The position numbers were made by a program, and so were the translations under genes. The notes under the pieces are model-generated. The model was not told where the DNA came from. It made no database searches and saw only the letters and a program-made list of their open reading frames with translations. From Salinibacillus xinjiangensis (GTDB lineage: Bacteria; Bacillota; Bacilli; Bacillales; Alkalibacillaceae), in the NCBI RefSeq assembly GCF_009649735.1, contig NZ_WJNH01000005.1:124001-188000 (forward strand): a stretch of DNA of 64,000 bases, read 5' to 3'. Positions 8,808 to 18,565 of the stretch are shown piece after piece. Position 1 is the first letter of the stretch, and each line of letters begins with the position of its first letter.

Positions 8808-9896
8808 CTAGGAAGGATTCGGATATTCTTTTGCTTTCTCCTCACCTTTCAATACTCGCAAAGAACCTTCAGTTAAAGCTTGAAGTTCATCTTCACCTGG
8901 ATAGGTAAGAACATCTGCAATCCATTTGACCCGTCTTTTAATGAGACTAACAAATTCTTTTCCGTATGCTAATCCGCCGGTCAGGACAATCCCATCCACT
9001 TCTCCATCTAATACAACTGCCATACTACCAATTTCCTTAGCTATTTGGTATGCCATGGCTTCATATACTTTTTTTGCTTTCTCATCCTCTTGGGCAATTT
9101 TCTTTTCGACCTCGATTGCATCATTGGTTTGCAAATAACCCATTAATCCGCCTTGGCCGACAATTTTTTTCATTACCTCATCGATAAAATATTCCCCGCT
9201 AAAGCACATGGAGATCAAATCTCCAGCCGGGACAGTACCTGCTCTTTCTGGTGAAAATGGGCCGTCACCGTGTAGACCATTATTTACATCCACGACCCGT
9301 CCCTTTTTATGTGCACCAACGGTTATTCCTCCCCCCATATGAGTTACTATTAAATTGAGATCATGGTAGCTTTGTTTTAAATCATTAGCGGCTTTACGAG
9401 CTACAGCCTTTTGGTTCAGTGCATGGAAGATGCTTTTTCGCGGAATTTCAGGTACACCGGAGTATCTAGCTATTTCATCTAATTCATCTACTACAACCGG
9501 GTCCACGATAAATGCTGGAATATTTAGACCTGTAGCAATTTCCTTCGCTAAAATACCTCCAAGATTTGAGGCATGCTCCCCATTTAACCCCTCCTTTAAA
9601 TCTTGAATCATTTTGTCGTTCACATGATAGGTTCCACCTTCAATGGGGCGCAATAAACCACCGCGCCCACAAACCGCATCAAGTCTTGAAATATTAATTC
9701 CTTCATAATCTAACGTCTCCAAAATGATTTGCTTTCGAAACTCGTATTGGTCGATCGTTCGGTTATACTGAGCCGTCACCTCTATAGAATGACGAATGGT
9801 TTTTTCAAAGATACACTGCTCATCATCAAAAACACCAATTTTCGTAGAGGTAGAACCTGGATTAATCACAAGTATTCGATATTGCTTTTGTTGCAA
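8808..9896 (-). CDS. buk: Butyrate kinase
   Basis: Transfers phosphate from (branched) butyryl-phosphate to ADP, giving ATP and the free acid; it pairs with Ptb. It has 362 residues of the acetokinase/ASKHA fold: phosphate-1 motif [11 protein letters not shown] near residue 11, [12 protein letters not shown], and [10 protein letters not shown] near the C-terminus. The start is a TTG (MQQKQYR) behind GGAGG with a 9-nt spacer; no better ATG is available. It is in operon order bcd-buk-lpdV, as in B. subtilis. Confidence 0.93.
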   Translation of the reverse strand: MQQKQYRILVINPGSTSTKIGVFDDEQCIFEKTIRHSIEVTAQYNRTIDQYEFRKQIILETLDYEGINISRLDAVCGRGGLLRPIEGGTYHVNDKMIQDLKEGLNGEHASNLGGILAKEIATGLNIPAFIVDPVVVDELDEIARYSGVPEIPRKSIFHALNQKAVARKAANDLKQSYHDLNLIVTHMGGGITVGAHKKGRVVDVNNGLHGDGPFSPERAGTVPAGDLISMCFSGEYFIDEVMKKIVGQGGLMGYLQTNDAIEVEKKIAQEDEKAKKVYEAMAYQIAKEIGSMAVVLDGEVDGIVLTGGLAYGKEFVSLIKRRVKWIADVLTYPGEDELQALTEGSLRVLKGEEKAKEYPNPS

Positions 9897-9955
9897 GATT
9901 CAAAACCTCCATATTCTCTTGTTGTACACTCCATACGTAATAGAAGTTTAAAATC

Positions 9956-11050
9956 TTATCGTCTCGAAATGATGTGATGTTCATTTTGAAGGAATGTACT
10001 TCTAGATTTGTTTAAGCCATTGATTCTTTCTTCAGCCATACGGTCTGCTGCAACATTCGTTGGAATGGAATCTCGTCTCGAGATTTCGAAGACCTTGGCA
10101 ATGTTATCGTATATTTTTTCAATTCGGTTCATAGCTCTTTCTCGATTATACCCATAGAGCTCGTCGGCTACATTGATTACACCACCAGCGTTAATCACGT
10201 AGTCAGGAGCGTAGACAATCCCTTTTTCGTATAAAGCCTCACCATGTCTTGATTCTGCTAGCTGATTATTGGCAGAACCTGCAATCACCTTAGCTGATAA
10301 ACGAGAAATGGTATCGTCGTTAACGGTTGCGCCTAAAGCACATGGTGCATAAATATCACATTCCACATCATATATATCGTCTGGATCAACAGCTTTAGCC
10401 CCGAAGTCATCCACTGCTCGTTGAACAGCTTCCTTGTTAATATCAGTGACAACTAGCTGTGCACCCTCCTCGTGTAAATGTCTGCATAGGTGGTAAGCTA
10501 CATTCCCAACACCTTGAACTGCTACTACTTTTCCTTCTAAAGAATCTGAGCCAAATGCTTCATTAACGGCTGCTTTCATTCCTCGATATACACCGAATGC
10601 AGTTGCAGGTGATGGGTTACCTGATGAACCAAAAGCAGGTGAGATACCAGTAACAAAATTTGTCTCTTGGTATATGGTATCCATATCCTGTACGGTTGTC
10701 CCTACATCTTCTGCTGTAATATAACGGCCATTTAACCCTTGAATATAACGTCCAAAGGCGCGGAACATCGCCTCATTTTTATCCTTTTTCGGATCCCCTA
10801 TAATAACTGTTTTTCCTCCACCCAGGTTAAGGCCAGCTGCTGCATTTTTATAAGTCATTCCTCTAGATAAGCGTAATGCATCAATAATAGCGTCCTCTTC
10901 TGTATCGTAAGTCCACATTCTTGTACCTCCAAGGGCTGGCCCAAGGGTTGTATCGTGAATGGCAATAATGGCTTTTAAACCAGATTCTTTATCCTGACAA
11001 AAAACAACTTGCTCATAATCATACTCTTCTAAATAAGTAAAAAGTTCCAC
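9956..11050 (-). CDS. bcd: Leucine dehydrogenase
   Basis: NAD-dependent oxidative deamination of leucine, isoleucine and valine to the 2-oxo acids used by the downstream dehydrogenase complex. It has 364 residues. Glycine-rich [11 protein letters not shown] and catalytic lysines K68 (TYKNA) and K80 (GLNLGGGK) sit exactly where the family has them; the NAD site is [14 protein letters not shown] start after GAGGAGG. It lies 15 nt after ptb in the bkd operon. Confidence 0.95.
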   Translation of the reverse strand: MELFTYLEEYDYEQVVFCQDKESGLKAIIAIHDTTLGPALGGTRMWTYDTEEDAIIDALRLSRGMTYKNAAAGLNLGGGKTVIIGDPKKDKNEAMFRAFGRYIQGLNGRYITAEDVGTTVQDMDTIYQETNFVTGISPAFGSSGNPSPATAFGVYRGMKAAVNEAFGSDSLEGKVVAVQGVGNVAYHLCRHLHEEGAQLVVTDINKEAVQRAVDDFGAKAVDPDDIYDVECDIYAPCALGATVNDDTISRLSAKVIAGSANNQLAESRHGEALYEKGIVYAPDYVINAGGVINVADELYGYNRERAMNRIEKIYDNIAKVFEISRRDSIPTNVAADRMAEERINGLNKSRSTFLQNEHHIISRR

Positions 11051-11065
11051 TCTAAATTCCTCCTC

Positions 11066-11974
11066 TTATTTGGTGTTCGCGGTTAAAACAGATAAGACAA
11101 TAGAATATAATTTACTCTCATGTGAATCAGCTCGAGAGGTTAACACAATTGGGGCAGCTGCCCCACTAATCACAGCAGCCACTTTGGCATTAGCAAAATA
11201 CATAAATGATTTATATAAAGCATTACCAGTTTCAATGGATGGAACCATTAAGATATCTGCTTGACCCGCAACATCTGAATGGATCCCTTTCTCTTTAGCG
11301 GCTTTTTCCGAAACGGCATTATCAAACGCTAAAGGACCATCAACTATACATCCCTGTATTTGTCCCCGTTTTTGCATTTGCGATAGGGCTGCAGCATCCA
11401 TTGTAGATTGCATTGCGGGATTCACTACTTCAACAGCTGCAAGCGCCGCAACTTTTGGCATATCAATATCAATTCGATTAGCCACATTCGCTGCATTTTG
11501 AATAATTTGTGCTTTTTCCGAAAGACTAGGAGCTATGTTCATGGCTGCATCGGTTAAAAGAATTAGACGATTTTGGTTTGGAACTTCGAAAACAGCAACA
11601 TGACTTAATACTCTGTTTGCCCTTAGTCCATACTCTTTATGAAGAACTTGCTTTAAAATTTGCTTGGTTGAAAGATTCCCTTTCATTAGTACATGGGCTT
11701 TTTGATCATGCACTTTTTGTACGGCTAAACGAGCCGCTTCATCACCATCATCAGTATGAACCAACTGAATATCATTCGATGGAAGATCTAATTCTATTTC
11801 AGCCGCATATTTTTGAATAAGCTGTATATCTCCGAACAATATAAATGTAGATACCTGTTCTTCAACTGCACTTTTTACAGCCATTAACACTTCACGATCT
11901 GCAGCCTGTGCAACAGCTACAACTGACTTATGGTTTTGCTGGTGCAATTTTTCAATCATTGCTGTTAGTTTCAT
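11066..11974 (-). CDS. ptb: Phosphate butyryltransferase
   Basis: Converts branched or straight acyl-CoA to acyl-phosphate, the first half of the Ptb-Buk energy-conserving pair. It has 302 residues of the phosphotransacetylase fold, with VLMKGNLSTKQILK and the C-terminal AKVAAVISGAAAPIVLTSRAD. The second of two adjacent ATGs is preferred because it lies 6 nt after GGTGG and gives the family N-terminus MKLTAMIEKL. It is the first gene of the bkd operon and lies behind the sigma-54 promoter at 12025-12042. Confidence 0.93.
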   Translation of the reverse strand: MKLTAMIEKLHQQNHKSVVAVAQAADREVLMAVKSAVEEQVSTFILFGDIQLIQKYAAEIELDLPSNDIQLVHTDDGDEAARLAVQKVHDQKAHVLMKGNLSTKQILKQVLHKEYGLRANRVLSHVAVFEVPNQNRLILLTDAAMNIAPSLSEKAQIIQNAANVANRIDIDMPKVAALAAVEVVNPAMQSTMDAAALSQMQKRGQIQGCIVDGPLAFDNAVSEKAAKEKGIHSDVAGQADILMVPSIETGNALYKSFMYFANAKVAAVISGAAAPIVLTSRADSHESKLYSIVLSVLTANTK

Positions 11975-12024
11975 CATCTACCACCTTTAATTCTTTCAAT
12001 ATCAACATGCCCCACTATACCTTA

Positions 12025-12042
12025 ATGCAAAAAACATGCCAA
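12025..12042 (-). promoter_or_regulatory. Sigma-54 promoter of the bkd operon
   Basis: On the minus strand TTGGCA, six bases, TTGCAT: the GG of the -24 element and the GC of the -12 element are separated by exactly 10 nt, the strict sigma-54 rule. It lies about 50 nt before ptb, and the adjacent gene bkdR encodes a sigma-54 activator. Confidence 0.92.
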
Positions 12043-12052
12043 CTTTTATTTA

Positions 12053-12066
12053 TGAAAACGCTTTTA
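12053..12066. promoter_or_regulatory. Candidate cre (CcpA) site upstream of ptb
   Basis: TGAAAACGCTTTTA matches the cre consensus TGWAARCGYTWNCW with one mismatch. It lies about 11 nt upstream of the -24 element, where CcpA could block activator-polymerase contact. It suggests glucose repression of branched-chain amino-acid use. Inference from sequence only. Confidence 0.5.
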
Positions 12067-12108
12067 TAATTGTGGAAAAGTGCGAGCATTTTTTTGCATA
12101 TATGAAAT

Positions 12109-14181
12109 TTATTGCATGTTACTTTTGTCAATTTTATGCTTGTCTAATTTATAGTAAAGGTTACGAATCGAAACTCCTAACCTTTTAGCTGTTTCGGTTT
12201 TGTTAAATTGGTTCGCCTCGAGTGCAGCAAGCAGGACCTCTTTTTCATATGCATCTACCGCTTCCTGAAGCGAGAGTTTTTTCCAATCGACAGAAATATC
12301 TTCTTGTGGTTCACTCTCATTTTTGGCAGGCTCTCCAAGCTCTGGTATATGACTAGACAGAATTTGATCTTCATTGTGACTCATATAAATCATTGCCCGG
12401 CCAATAATGTTTTCCAATTCACGCACATTTCCCGGAAAATGATAGGCTTTTAGTAAACCGATTGCTTCATTACTGATGGACTTCACGTGACGTCCGTAAT
12501 CCGAGTTCAGTTTTTGAATTAAATGATTCACAAGTGCAGGTAAGTCATCCATCCGTTCTCGTAAAGGTGGGATGTAAATAGGTAGACGATTAAGACGATA
12601 ATATAAATCCTCTCTAAATTCCCCTTTCATGATGGCCTTTTCCAAATTTACATTCGTAGCCGCGATAATTCTTGTATCGATAGTTACAGGCTTCGTCCCC
12701 CCCACACGTACAATCTCGCCCTCTTGGAGTACACGCAGGAGCTTGGCCTGCATACTAAGGGAAAGCTCACCAATTTCATCTAAGAAAATACTGCCATAAT
12801 TAGCTTCCTCAAAATACCCACGTTTTCCACCTTGCTTTGCACCTGAGAAGGCCCCTTCTTCATACCCGAATAATTCACTTTCCAATATAGATTCTGCAAT
12901 TGCTGCACAGTTTACCCGTATAAATTTGTTATGTCTTCTATTGCTCTCGTTGTGTATCGCGTGAGCAAACAGCTCCTTACCAATCCCTGATTCACCTCGT
13001 AACAATACGGTTGCAGGGGTTTTGGCACCCACTTTCGCTTGCTCTAGTGCAATATTCATTTCGGTTGATTCCGCAATAATATCATCAAAGGTGTATTTCG
13101 CTTCAAGGTTACGTATAATTTGTCGCGCCCGCTTCAGTTCACTAGTAAGCGACTGGATTTCGGAAACATCATGAATGACACCAACGCTCCCCTTTAATTT
13201 CCCATCAACAATCACAGGGGCTACATTCACAATGACATCTTTGTTAGCCGGGCCAACCTTCATATGCACACCTCTAACGGCTCTACGTGTTTTCAGAACC
13301 CTTAAGTGCATACTCTCTCCTTCTGAGATATCTGCGGTCGCAGGCTTCCCAATAACATCCTTTTCCGTTAAGCCAGTAATACGAGTATACGCTGGATTAA
13401 TCATCAACCCGTTTCCTTTTTCATCGACAACCGATATGGCCTCATCAGAAGAATGAATAATGGCCTCTAGCATTGTTTTAACTTCTTTCAGGTCAGTTAT
13501 TTCTTCGGCTAGATTCACGACCTCCGTTATATCTTTAAAAACGGCAAAAGCACCAACAGCATCCCCTGCCGAATCAGTGATTGGGATACGGGTCGTAATG
13601 ATCTTCTTTCCATTATTAAGGATTAATTTTTGATTAACTTCTTTCCTCTTAACATTAAAAACATGAGGAAGTCGAGTAGTAGGTATGATGTGTTCAACAG
13701 GCTGGTCGATTATTTCTACTTTCTTTTTCCCCAATATTCGCTCTGCACTCTTATTGGCAAAGGTTATCCGGAAGTATTCATCAATGACAATCATGCCGTC
13801 ATGGATGGCATCCAGGATAAACTCTCGATCTTTCGTTTGATTTTTTAGTTCACTTAACAATTCCTCTTTTTCATCGAGTAACTGTGAAGTGATAAATGCA
13901 ACCGCACCTGGAATAACAACTGTTTCCTGATGTTTTTTAGTTAAGATTTCTTGATAGACTTGTTCATTACCGGTGGCTTCTATAATAATGTCAATGTCTC
14001 TATGCAACCAATCTTTAAAACTCGTACCAGTTTCAACATGATATTGCTTGGCAAGCTCAAGGCCGGGTGCATCTGGATTGATGTCCACTATACCCGAAAC
14101 GTTTAATACGTCCGATTCGGCTAAAATTTTAAGAGTAGCCGTTCCACCTTTACCTGCCCCAACTATTAAGACATTTTTCAT
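12109..14181 (-). CDS. bkdR: Sigma-54-dependent activator BkdR
   Basis: Enhancer-binding activator of the bkd operon. It has 690 residues: 1-115 a Rossmann-like region with [17 protein letters not shown]; about 125-240 and 250-365 two PAS domains; about 385-625 the AAA+ domain with Walker [15 protein letters not shown], the GAFSGA sigma-54 contact loop and Walker [10 protein letters not shown]; and a C-terminal Fis-type helix-turn-helix ([20 protein letters not shown]). The ATG at 14181 is chosen over frames further upstream because it follows AAGGTGGGAG and yields the B. subtilis-like start MKNVLIVG. The N-terminal dinucleotide-binding-like fold is unusual for this class. Confidence 0.93.
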   Translation of the reverse strand: MKNVLIVGAGKGGTATLKILAESDVLNVSGIVDINPDAPGLELAKQYHVETGTSFKDWLHRDIDIIIEATGNEQVYQEILTKKHQETVVIPGAVAFITSQLLDEKEELLSELKNQTKDREFILDAIHDGMIVIDEYFRITFANKSAERILGKKKVEIIDQPVEHIIPTTRLPHVFNVKRKEVNQKLILNNGKKIITTRIPITDSAGDAVGAFAVFKDITEVVNLAEEITDLKEVKTMLEAIIHSSDEAISVVDEKGNGLMINPAYTRITGLTEKDVIGKPATADISEGESMHLRVLKTRRAVRGVHMKVGPANKDVIVNVAPVIVDGKLKGSVGVIHDVSEIQSLTSELKRARQIIRNLEAKYTFDDIIAESTEMNIALEQAKVGAKTPATVLLRGESGIGKELFAHAIHNESNRRHNKFIRVNCAAIAESILESELFGYEEGAFSGAKQGGKRGYFEEANYGSIFLDEIGELSLSMQAKLLRVLQEGEIVRVGGTKPVTIDTRIIAATNVNLEKAIMKGEFREDLYYRLNRLPIYIPPLRERMDDLPALVNHLIQKLNSDYGRHVKSISNEAIGLLKAYHFPGNVRELENIIGRAMIYMSHNEDQILSSHIPELGEPAKNESEPQEDISVDWKKLSLQEAVDAYEKEVLLAALEANQFNKTETAKRLGVSIRNLYYKLDKHKIDKSNMQ

Positions 14182-14321
14182 GATCTCCCACCTTTTTGCA
14201 AAAACTTGCATATATTCATCATATAGAATAATGTACATGCTTGCAATAATTTTCATAGATGTTCATGGGGACTCGCTCTGGTATACTATGCTTAGTGAGT
14301 TACTTAAAAGGAGAGCAAAAT

Positions 14322-14540
14322 ATGGGACGTTTAATTGCATTACTCATATTAATCATACCTGGTATAGTTGCTGCAATTGGGATTAAATTAATGAGGGATG
14401 CCCTATTTAACGAGGTTTCCGCTATATTTAATCATTTAGTATTGCAATTTATTTGTGGTCTTATTTTCTTCATTGTGGGATTAACCTTTATCGGGGGATT
14501 TATTTTACACAGAGACCGTAAGAGAAATTTAACTCAATAA
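14322..14540 (+). CDS. yqzF: DUF2627 membrane protein YqzF
   Basis: A 72-residue protein with two transmembrane segments (about 4-22 and 41-63) and a basic tail HRDRKRN. It corresponds to B. subtilis YqzF (78 residues), which also lies beside bkdR. The ATG at 14322 is chosen because it follows AAAAGGAG by 7-8 nt. It is divergent from bkdR and convergent with the aspartokinase gene, sharing a terminator with it. Function unknown. Confidence 0.85.
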   Translation: MGRLIALLILIIPGIVAAIGIKLMRDALFNEVSAIFNHLVLQFICGLIFFIVGLTFIGGFILHRDRKRNLTQ

Positions 14541-14541
14541 G

Positions 14542-14569
14542 AAAGACGAGGCAATCGCCTCGTCTTTTT
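14542..14569. terminator. Bidirectional terminator between yqzF and aspartokinase
   Basis: Eleven-bp stem AAAGACGAGGC (14542-14552) with GCCTCGTCTTT (14557-14567), loop AATC, T-run on the plus side and A-run on the other. Confidence 0.92.
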
Positions 14570-14570
14570 A

Positions 14571-15923
14571 TTATGATTCAAAAAATTCTTCATATAAAGA
14601 TTGGACTGCTCTTTCCATTGCTTCTTCCTTAATACCAAACATCACGGAAACTTCTGATGAACCCTGGTTGATCATTTCTATATTCACACAAGCGTTAGCA
14701 AAGGCTTGGGTAGAGCGACTTGCAACTCCATAGGTGCTATTCATGCCTTCTCCTACAAGCATAATCATCGCTAAATCACGCTCAACTGCAACCATATCTA
14801 CATCAAGCTCATTTTTAATTCTTTCAATCACAACCTGCTCTTTCTCAAGCGGAAGCTCATCCTCTCGAATAATAACCGACATATCGTCAATACCTGATGG
14901 AGCATGTTCAAAAGAGATTCCCTCATCCACTAAAATTTGCAGTAGATTTTTTCCGAAACCGATTTCTCTATTCATCAGATATTTACTGACATAAAGACTC
15001 AAGAATCCTTTATCACTAGCAATACCTACAACCGTGCCAGTTGAGCCTTGTTCACGATTAGAGACAATCATTGTGCCTTCTTTTTCCGGATTATTCGTGT
15101 TTTTAATACAAACAGGTATCTTCGCCTTAAAGGCTGGAATTAAAGCTTCATCATGGAAAACAGAAAATCCAGCGTAGGACAACTCTCTCATCTCTTTGTA
15201 TGTCAATTCTTTAATTTCTTTTGGATTATCTACAATAGTAGGATTGACACAAAATACAGAATCAACATCTGTAAAGTTTTCGTAGAGTTTCGCCTTGACA
15301 CCTGCTGCTACAATCGCCCCTGTAATGTCAGAACCCCCACGCGGGAATGTTGTTAACTTTTGGTCTTTTGTATAGCCAAAGAACCCTGGAATAATCATAA
15401 TTCCATCATGGTTTCTTAGCTTTGCTAATAACTCATAGCTCTCGTCCAAAACCTGGGCACTGCCCGGTTCATCACTAACGATAATGCCCGCATCTCTTGG
15501 GTTCATATATGTAGCTTTTTTCCCCAAGGATTGCAGATAAGCGCTTAGGATTTTTGCTAAGGAATCCTCTCCCATTGCCTTCAGAGCATCTAACCGGTTA
15601 TCTTCTAAACGATCATCATGTAAAACAGTATCAATTGTTTCTTTAATATCATCTAAAATAGATTCAGATAATGATAGATTTTCGATCATCGTTTGAAATC
15701 TTTCAACGATTTTAGCTTGAACCTCATCTACGGGTTGGGCATTGACAAATCTTTCTCCCAATTCAACGAGTAAGTCGGTTACCTTAATATCAGAACTGTA
15801 CCGTTTTCCAGGTGCGGATACGACAATAAATTTTCGGTCATCATCGCTCATAATAATTTGAGCTACTTTTTTAATCATAGAAGCGTCTGCAACAGAGCTC
15901 CCACCAAATTTTGCTACCTTCAT
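14571..15923 (-). CDS. yclM: Aspartokinase III type (YclM-like)
   Basis: Phosphorylates aspartate, the first step to lysine, threonine, methionine and diaminopimelate. It has 450 residues: amino-acid kinase domain from residue 1 (VAKFGGSSVADA, VVSAPGKRYSSDIK, FPRGGSDITGA) and two ACT domains from about 300 to 450. Sequence and length match B. subtilis YclM (454) rather than the alpha/beta type LysC. No lysine riboswitch or T-box is visible in the 180 nt upstream, so regulation is probably by feedback on the ACT domains. Confidence 0.92.
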   Translation of the reverse strand: MKVAKFGGSSVADASMIKKVAQIIMSDDDRKFIVVSAPGKRYSSDIKVTDLLVELGERFVNAQPVDEVQAKIVERFQTMIENLSLSESILDDIKETIDTVLHDDRLEDNRLDALKAMGEDSLAKILSAYLQSLGKKATYMNPRDAGIIVSDEPGSAQVLDESYELLAKLRNHDGIMIIPGFFGYTKDQKLTTFPRGGSDITGAIVAAGVKAKLYENFTDVDSVFCVNPTIVDNPKEIKELTYKEMRELSYAGFSVFHDEALIPAFKAKIPVCIKNTNNPEKEGTMIVSNREQGSTGTVVGIASDKGFLSLYVSKYLMNREIGFGKNLLQILVDEGISFEHAPSGIDDMSVIIREDELPLEKEQVVIERIKNELDVDMVAVERDLAMIMLVGEGMNSTYGVASRSTQAFANACVNIEMINQGSSEVSVMFGIKEEAMERAVQSLYEEFFES

Positions 15924-16022
15924 CTTTTCACCACTTTACTTTGATTTTAATTACATTACTTGATTTATATATTACTATATTCTAACACGTATGCCTTGAA
16001 TTATTAATTACCGTTTATCATG

Positions 16023-16056
16023 AAAAAAAAAGACTGAACCTCAAATCAGTCTTTTT
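16023..16056 (-). terminator. Terminator downstream of the HEPN-CBS gene
   Basis: Stem AAAAAGACTGA with TCAGTCTTTTT (core 16031-16037 with 16046-16052); eight A residues at 16023-16030 give the U-tract on the minus strand. Confidence 0.8.
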
Positions 16057-16102
16057 CAAACTAAATATCTGTATTTTCTAAGAAATCCTATTACATTCTT
16101 TA

Positions 16103-16843
16103 TCAAGAATTTGATAATAGCGAAATTGATGAATGTTCAATCTTTACTAAATCCCAGGAAGAAATGATTCCCTTCGGAGCTGAATCTTGATTTCCATCCT
16201 CTGTTATTAAGACGGCCTCTAGCTTTTGTTGTTTTTCGTAGTGATTCTGGAATGCTTCTTCCACATCATAAATCGTTTGGTCGTTGGATAGACAGGCTAC
16301 ATTTCGTAATTTTTCATCCTCCAGAATATCATTGGCTGTTACTCCTTTTAAAGAGACAGACATATCTCGTATATGCTTTGAAAACCATTTAGCGATGCCT
16401 CCCTCCGTTAATAACCCTTTAAAGTGGTCTCCTTCATATATAGGAAACTGTGAATATCCATGTTCTTCAATCGTTTCTAAAATTTTAAGTAACGAGGAAT
16501 CTTGTCTAAAAAACACTACAGGCTGAGAAGCAATTGATATGGCCTTCGGTGGATTTTGAAGGATTTTACTAATTTGCTCTATATCCTCTACAACATCCAA
16601 ATGTGGCTCAGCTATATAATATTGATCATCAATTCGTTCATGAACAATTGCGTTACGTAATTTTGCATATTGCTTTAATTTATAATAATTCGCATTTAAC
16701 ACTCCATACTTCCCTCGGTTTTCCTGCAGTAAATCGACAAATCGATCTGTCTTTATATTTTTGGAGAATTCCTTGAGTAATGAATGAATTTGATTAAATG
16801 CAATTTCAAATCGTTCTACATGATCGAGATTTTTATTGGGCAT
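16103..16843 (-). CDS. CBS-domain protein with HEPN-like N-terminal domain
   Basis: A 246-residue cytosolic protein. Residues 1-100 are all-helical and contain RNAIVH (R63-H68), the R-x4-H pattern of HEPN nucleases, placed near the end of the helical domain as in HEPN proteins. Residues 105-240 are a CBS pair (SLLKILETIEEHGYSQFPIYEGDHFKG is split into the first repeat; the second ends in GIISSWDLVKI). CBS pairs usually bind adenosyl nucleotides. ATG behind AAAGGTGA. It is divergent from the GAF-LuxR regulator with a 185-nt shared upstream region. Whether it is a nuclease, and on what, is unknown. Confidence 0.7.
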   Translation of the reverse strand: MPNKNLDHVERFEIAFNQIHSLLKEFSKNIKTDRFVDLLQENRGKYGVLNANYYKLKQYAKLRNAIVHERIDDQYYIAEPHLDVVEDIEQISKILQNPPKAISIASQPVVFFRQDSSLLKILETIEEHGYSQFPIYEGDHFKGLLTEGGIAKWFSKHIRDMSVSLKGVTANDILEDEKLRNVACLSNDQTIYDVEEAFQNHYEKQQKLEAVLITEDGNQDSAPKGIISSWDLVKIEHSSISLLSNS

Positions 16844-17028
16844 AATCAGTCACCTTTTAACAAAGTACTCTTACGTTTATTGTTGGATGTTAAACGAATT
16901 ATTATCCATAAGGGTAGTAGCAATACACATAAATAGTTCTTCCAAAGAATATGGTTAGACTGAAATCGTTAATAATTATATAATTACATTATATTAGAAT
17001 TTTCTGAATTAAGGAGGGGAGTATCTAC

Positions 17029-18528
17029 ATGTCCAACACACTGCATAACCAAATGGATGAAATCTTTAACAATGGTTTTGAAATCATTCGAACACATAAA
17101 CAGGCTATAATAGATGAGTGGAATACGATTTTGCTGCATCTCCGGAAAGCCGGGAAAAGTTCGGGGAAAAGCGTTGAGGATACGATTACATATTTATCTG
17201 AGTTTTTCTTTAATTCGTCAAATGATAACAAAAGAAACGTGAAAAGTCTTACCTCAAATTCTACTATTCAAACTAATCCATTCATCATGACATTATTAGA
17301 AAATGCTGTCCATAAGGTGATTCAAGCCAACCATAGATATTCCTACCATGAACATCAAGCGATCCAATATTTATTTTCTAATATTAGTGAACAAATTCTC
17401 ACTTCAAGTGACCAGCATCGATTTGAAATCGAACATTTTCTTAAGCATCTGGTAACCTCACAGCAGCTTCCCATTGAATGGGCTGCCAAAGTACATGGAA
17501 ACAGGAATCAATATACAGTTGAAAAATGGTTCCATCAAGACGATGACGAGATGTTATTTAACTATCTACCTATTGAACAGAATTCCATTTATAGCTTAAC
17601 AGAGGCTATACTGAAGCAATTACCTAAAAAAGAACAACAATGCCTAAATGTTATTCCGATACCTTATCAGGATTACACTCTATTAATATGTATAACGCAA
17701 AAGGAAAGTTCACATATTGTCTCATTCCTTACTTATTCGTTACAAATTTTTCAGGATGGCCTTCACTCCATTAAAGATGCTAATGAGAAACAAAAATGGA
17801 AGGATTCCGTCATTATGTTTAATGAAACGATTATGCGTGCCCAAACATATAGTGAGGCAGTCGAGTATATTACAGCGGGGTTTGTTCGTTACCTACCTTT
17901 TGAACGGTGTGCACTATTTTCCTATTCTCTAAATGAGCAGATGGGGTTTGGATTATTTGGGCACCAATTAGATAATTCAGCCATTCAAAATATAACCGAA
18001 GACATTCAAAACCTGCCGATCATTCAAAATAACCTACAAATTCTTCAGTTATTTGGACAAAATATGAATTATTTACAGCCTGTTTATATTGAGGATGCGA
18101 TGATGGGTTTTCCTAAGGAGTATGTGGAGCAATTTGAATTGAATTCAGTGGTGGTAGCACCTATTTTTACAACCTCCACGAGTAAATTATTAGGTGCTGC
18201 AATTCTTGATCAAGGGCCAGGACAGTCATTCGAGATATCAGAAAAAACCTTTTCCGCCCTGATTAAGTTTGGACAAAGTGCAGGAGAAATTTTAGCTAAA
18301 TATGATAAACCACACCTAGAGCAACCTAAACCATCATTATCCTTGTCACCTCGTGAAATAGAAGTTCTAAAACTAATGGCAGAAGGTGCATCCACTAGTG
18401 AAGCAGCTGATGAGCTTAACCTAAGTGAATACACAGTACGGGATTACGTATCCGCCATTATGCAGAAAATGAAGGCTAGAAATCGGACCGAAGCGGTTGC
18501 GCGAGCAATAAGGGAAGGGCTCATTTAG
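17029..18528 (+). CDS. GAF-LuxR transcriptional regulator
   Basis: A 499-residue regulator without a receiver domain. Residues 1-250 are mostly helical and unrecognised; about 265-430 look like a GAF sensor domain (MRAQTYSEAVEYITAGF, RYLPFERCALFSYS, VVVAPIFT); 435-499 are a LuxR/GerE helix-turn-helix (LSPREIEVLKLMAEGAS, SEYTVRDYVSAIMQKM). ATG behind AAGGAGGGG. It converges on the fatty-acid gene cluster and shares a terminator with it, so it is a reasonable candidate for its regulator, but no operator has been identified. Confidence 0.85.
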   Translation: MSNTLHNQMDEIFNNGFEIIRTHKQAIIDEWNTILLHLRKAGKSSGKSVEDTITYLSEFFFNSSNDNKRNVKSLTSNSTIQTNPFIMTLLENAVHKVIQANHRYSYHEHQAIQYLFSNISEQILTSSDQHRFEIEHFLKHLVTSQQLPIEWAAKVHGNRNQYTVEKWFHQDDDEMLFNYLPIEQNSIYSLTEAILKQLPKKEQQCLNVIPIPYQDYTLLICITQKESSHIVSFLTYSLQIFQDGLHSIKDANEKQKWKDSVIMFNETIMRAQTYSEAVEYITAGFVRYLPFERCALFSYSLNEQMGFGLFGHQLDNSAIQNITEDIQNLPIIQNNLQILQLFGQNMNYLQPVYIEDAMMGFPKEYVEQFELNSVVVAPIFTTSTSKLLGAAILDQGPGQSFEISEKTFSALIKFGQSAGEILAKYDKPHLEQPKPSLSLSPREIEVLKLMAEGASTSEAADELNLSEYTVRDYVSAIMQKMKARNRTEAVARAIREGLI

Positions 18529-18534
18529 ATGTAT

Positions 18535-18563
18535 AAAAGGAGCATAGAGGAATTGCTCCTTTT
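18535..18563. terminator. Bidirectional terminator between LuxR regulator and acyl-CoA synthetase
   Basis: Ten-bp perfect stem AAAAGGAGCA (18535-18544) with TGCTCCTTTT (18554-18563), nine-base loop. Confidence 0.88.
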
Positions 18564-18565
18564 AT

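Noticed and set aside
14182-14256. Longer N-terminus for BkdR
   Set aside because: The extra 25 codons have no ribosome binding site and precede a well-placed AAGGTGGGAG and the family start MKNVLIVG.
15924-16102. Lysine riboswitch or T-box before the aspartokinase gene
   Set aside because: The gap is under 180 nt and AT-rich and lacks the conserved motifs; only a terminator of the next gene is present.
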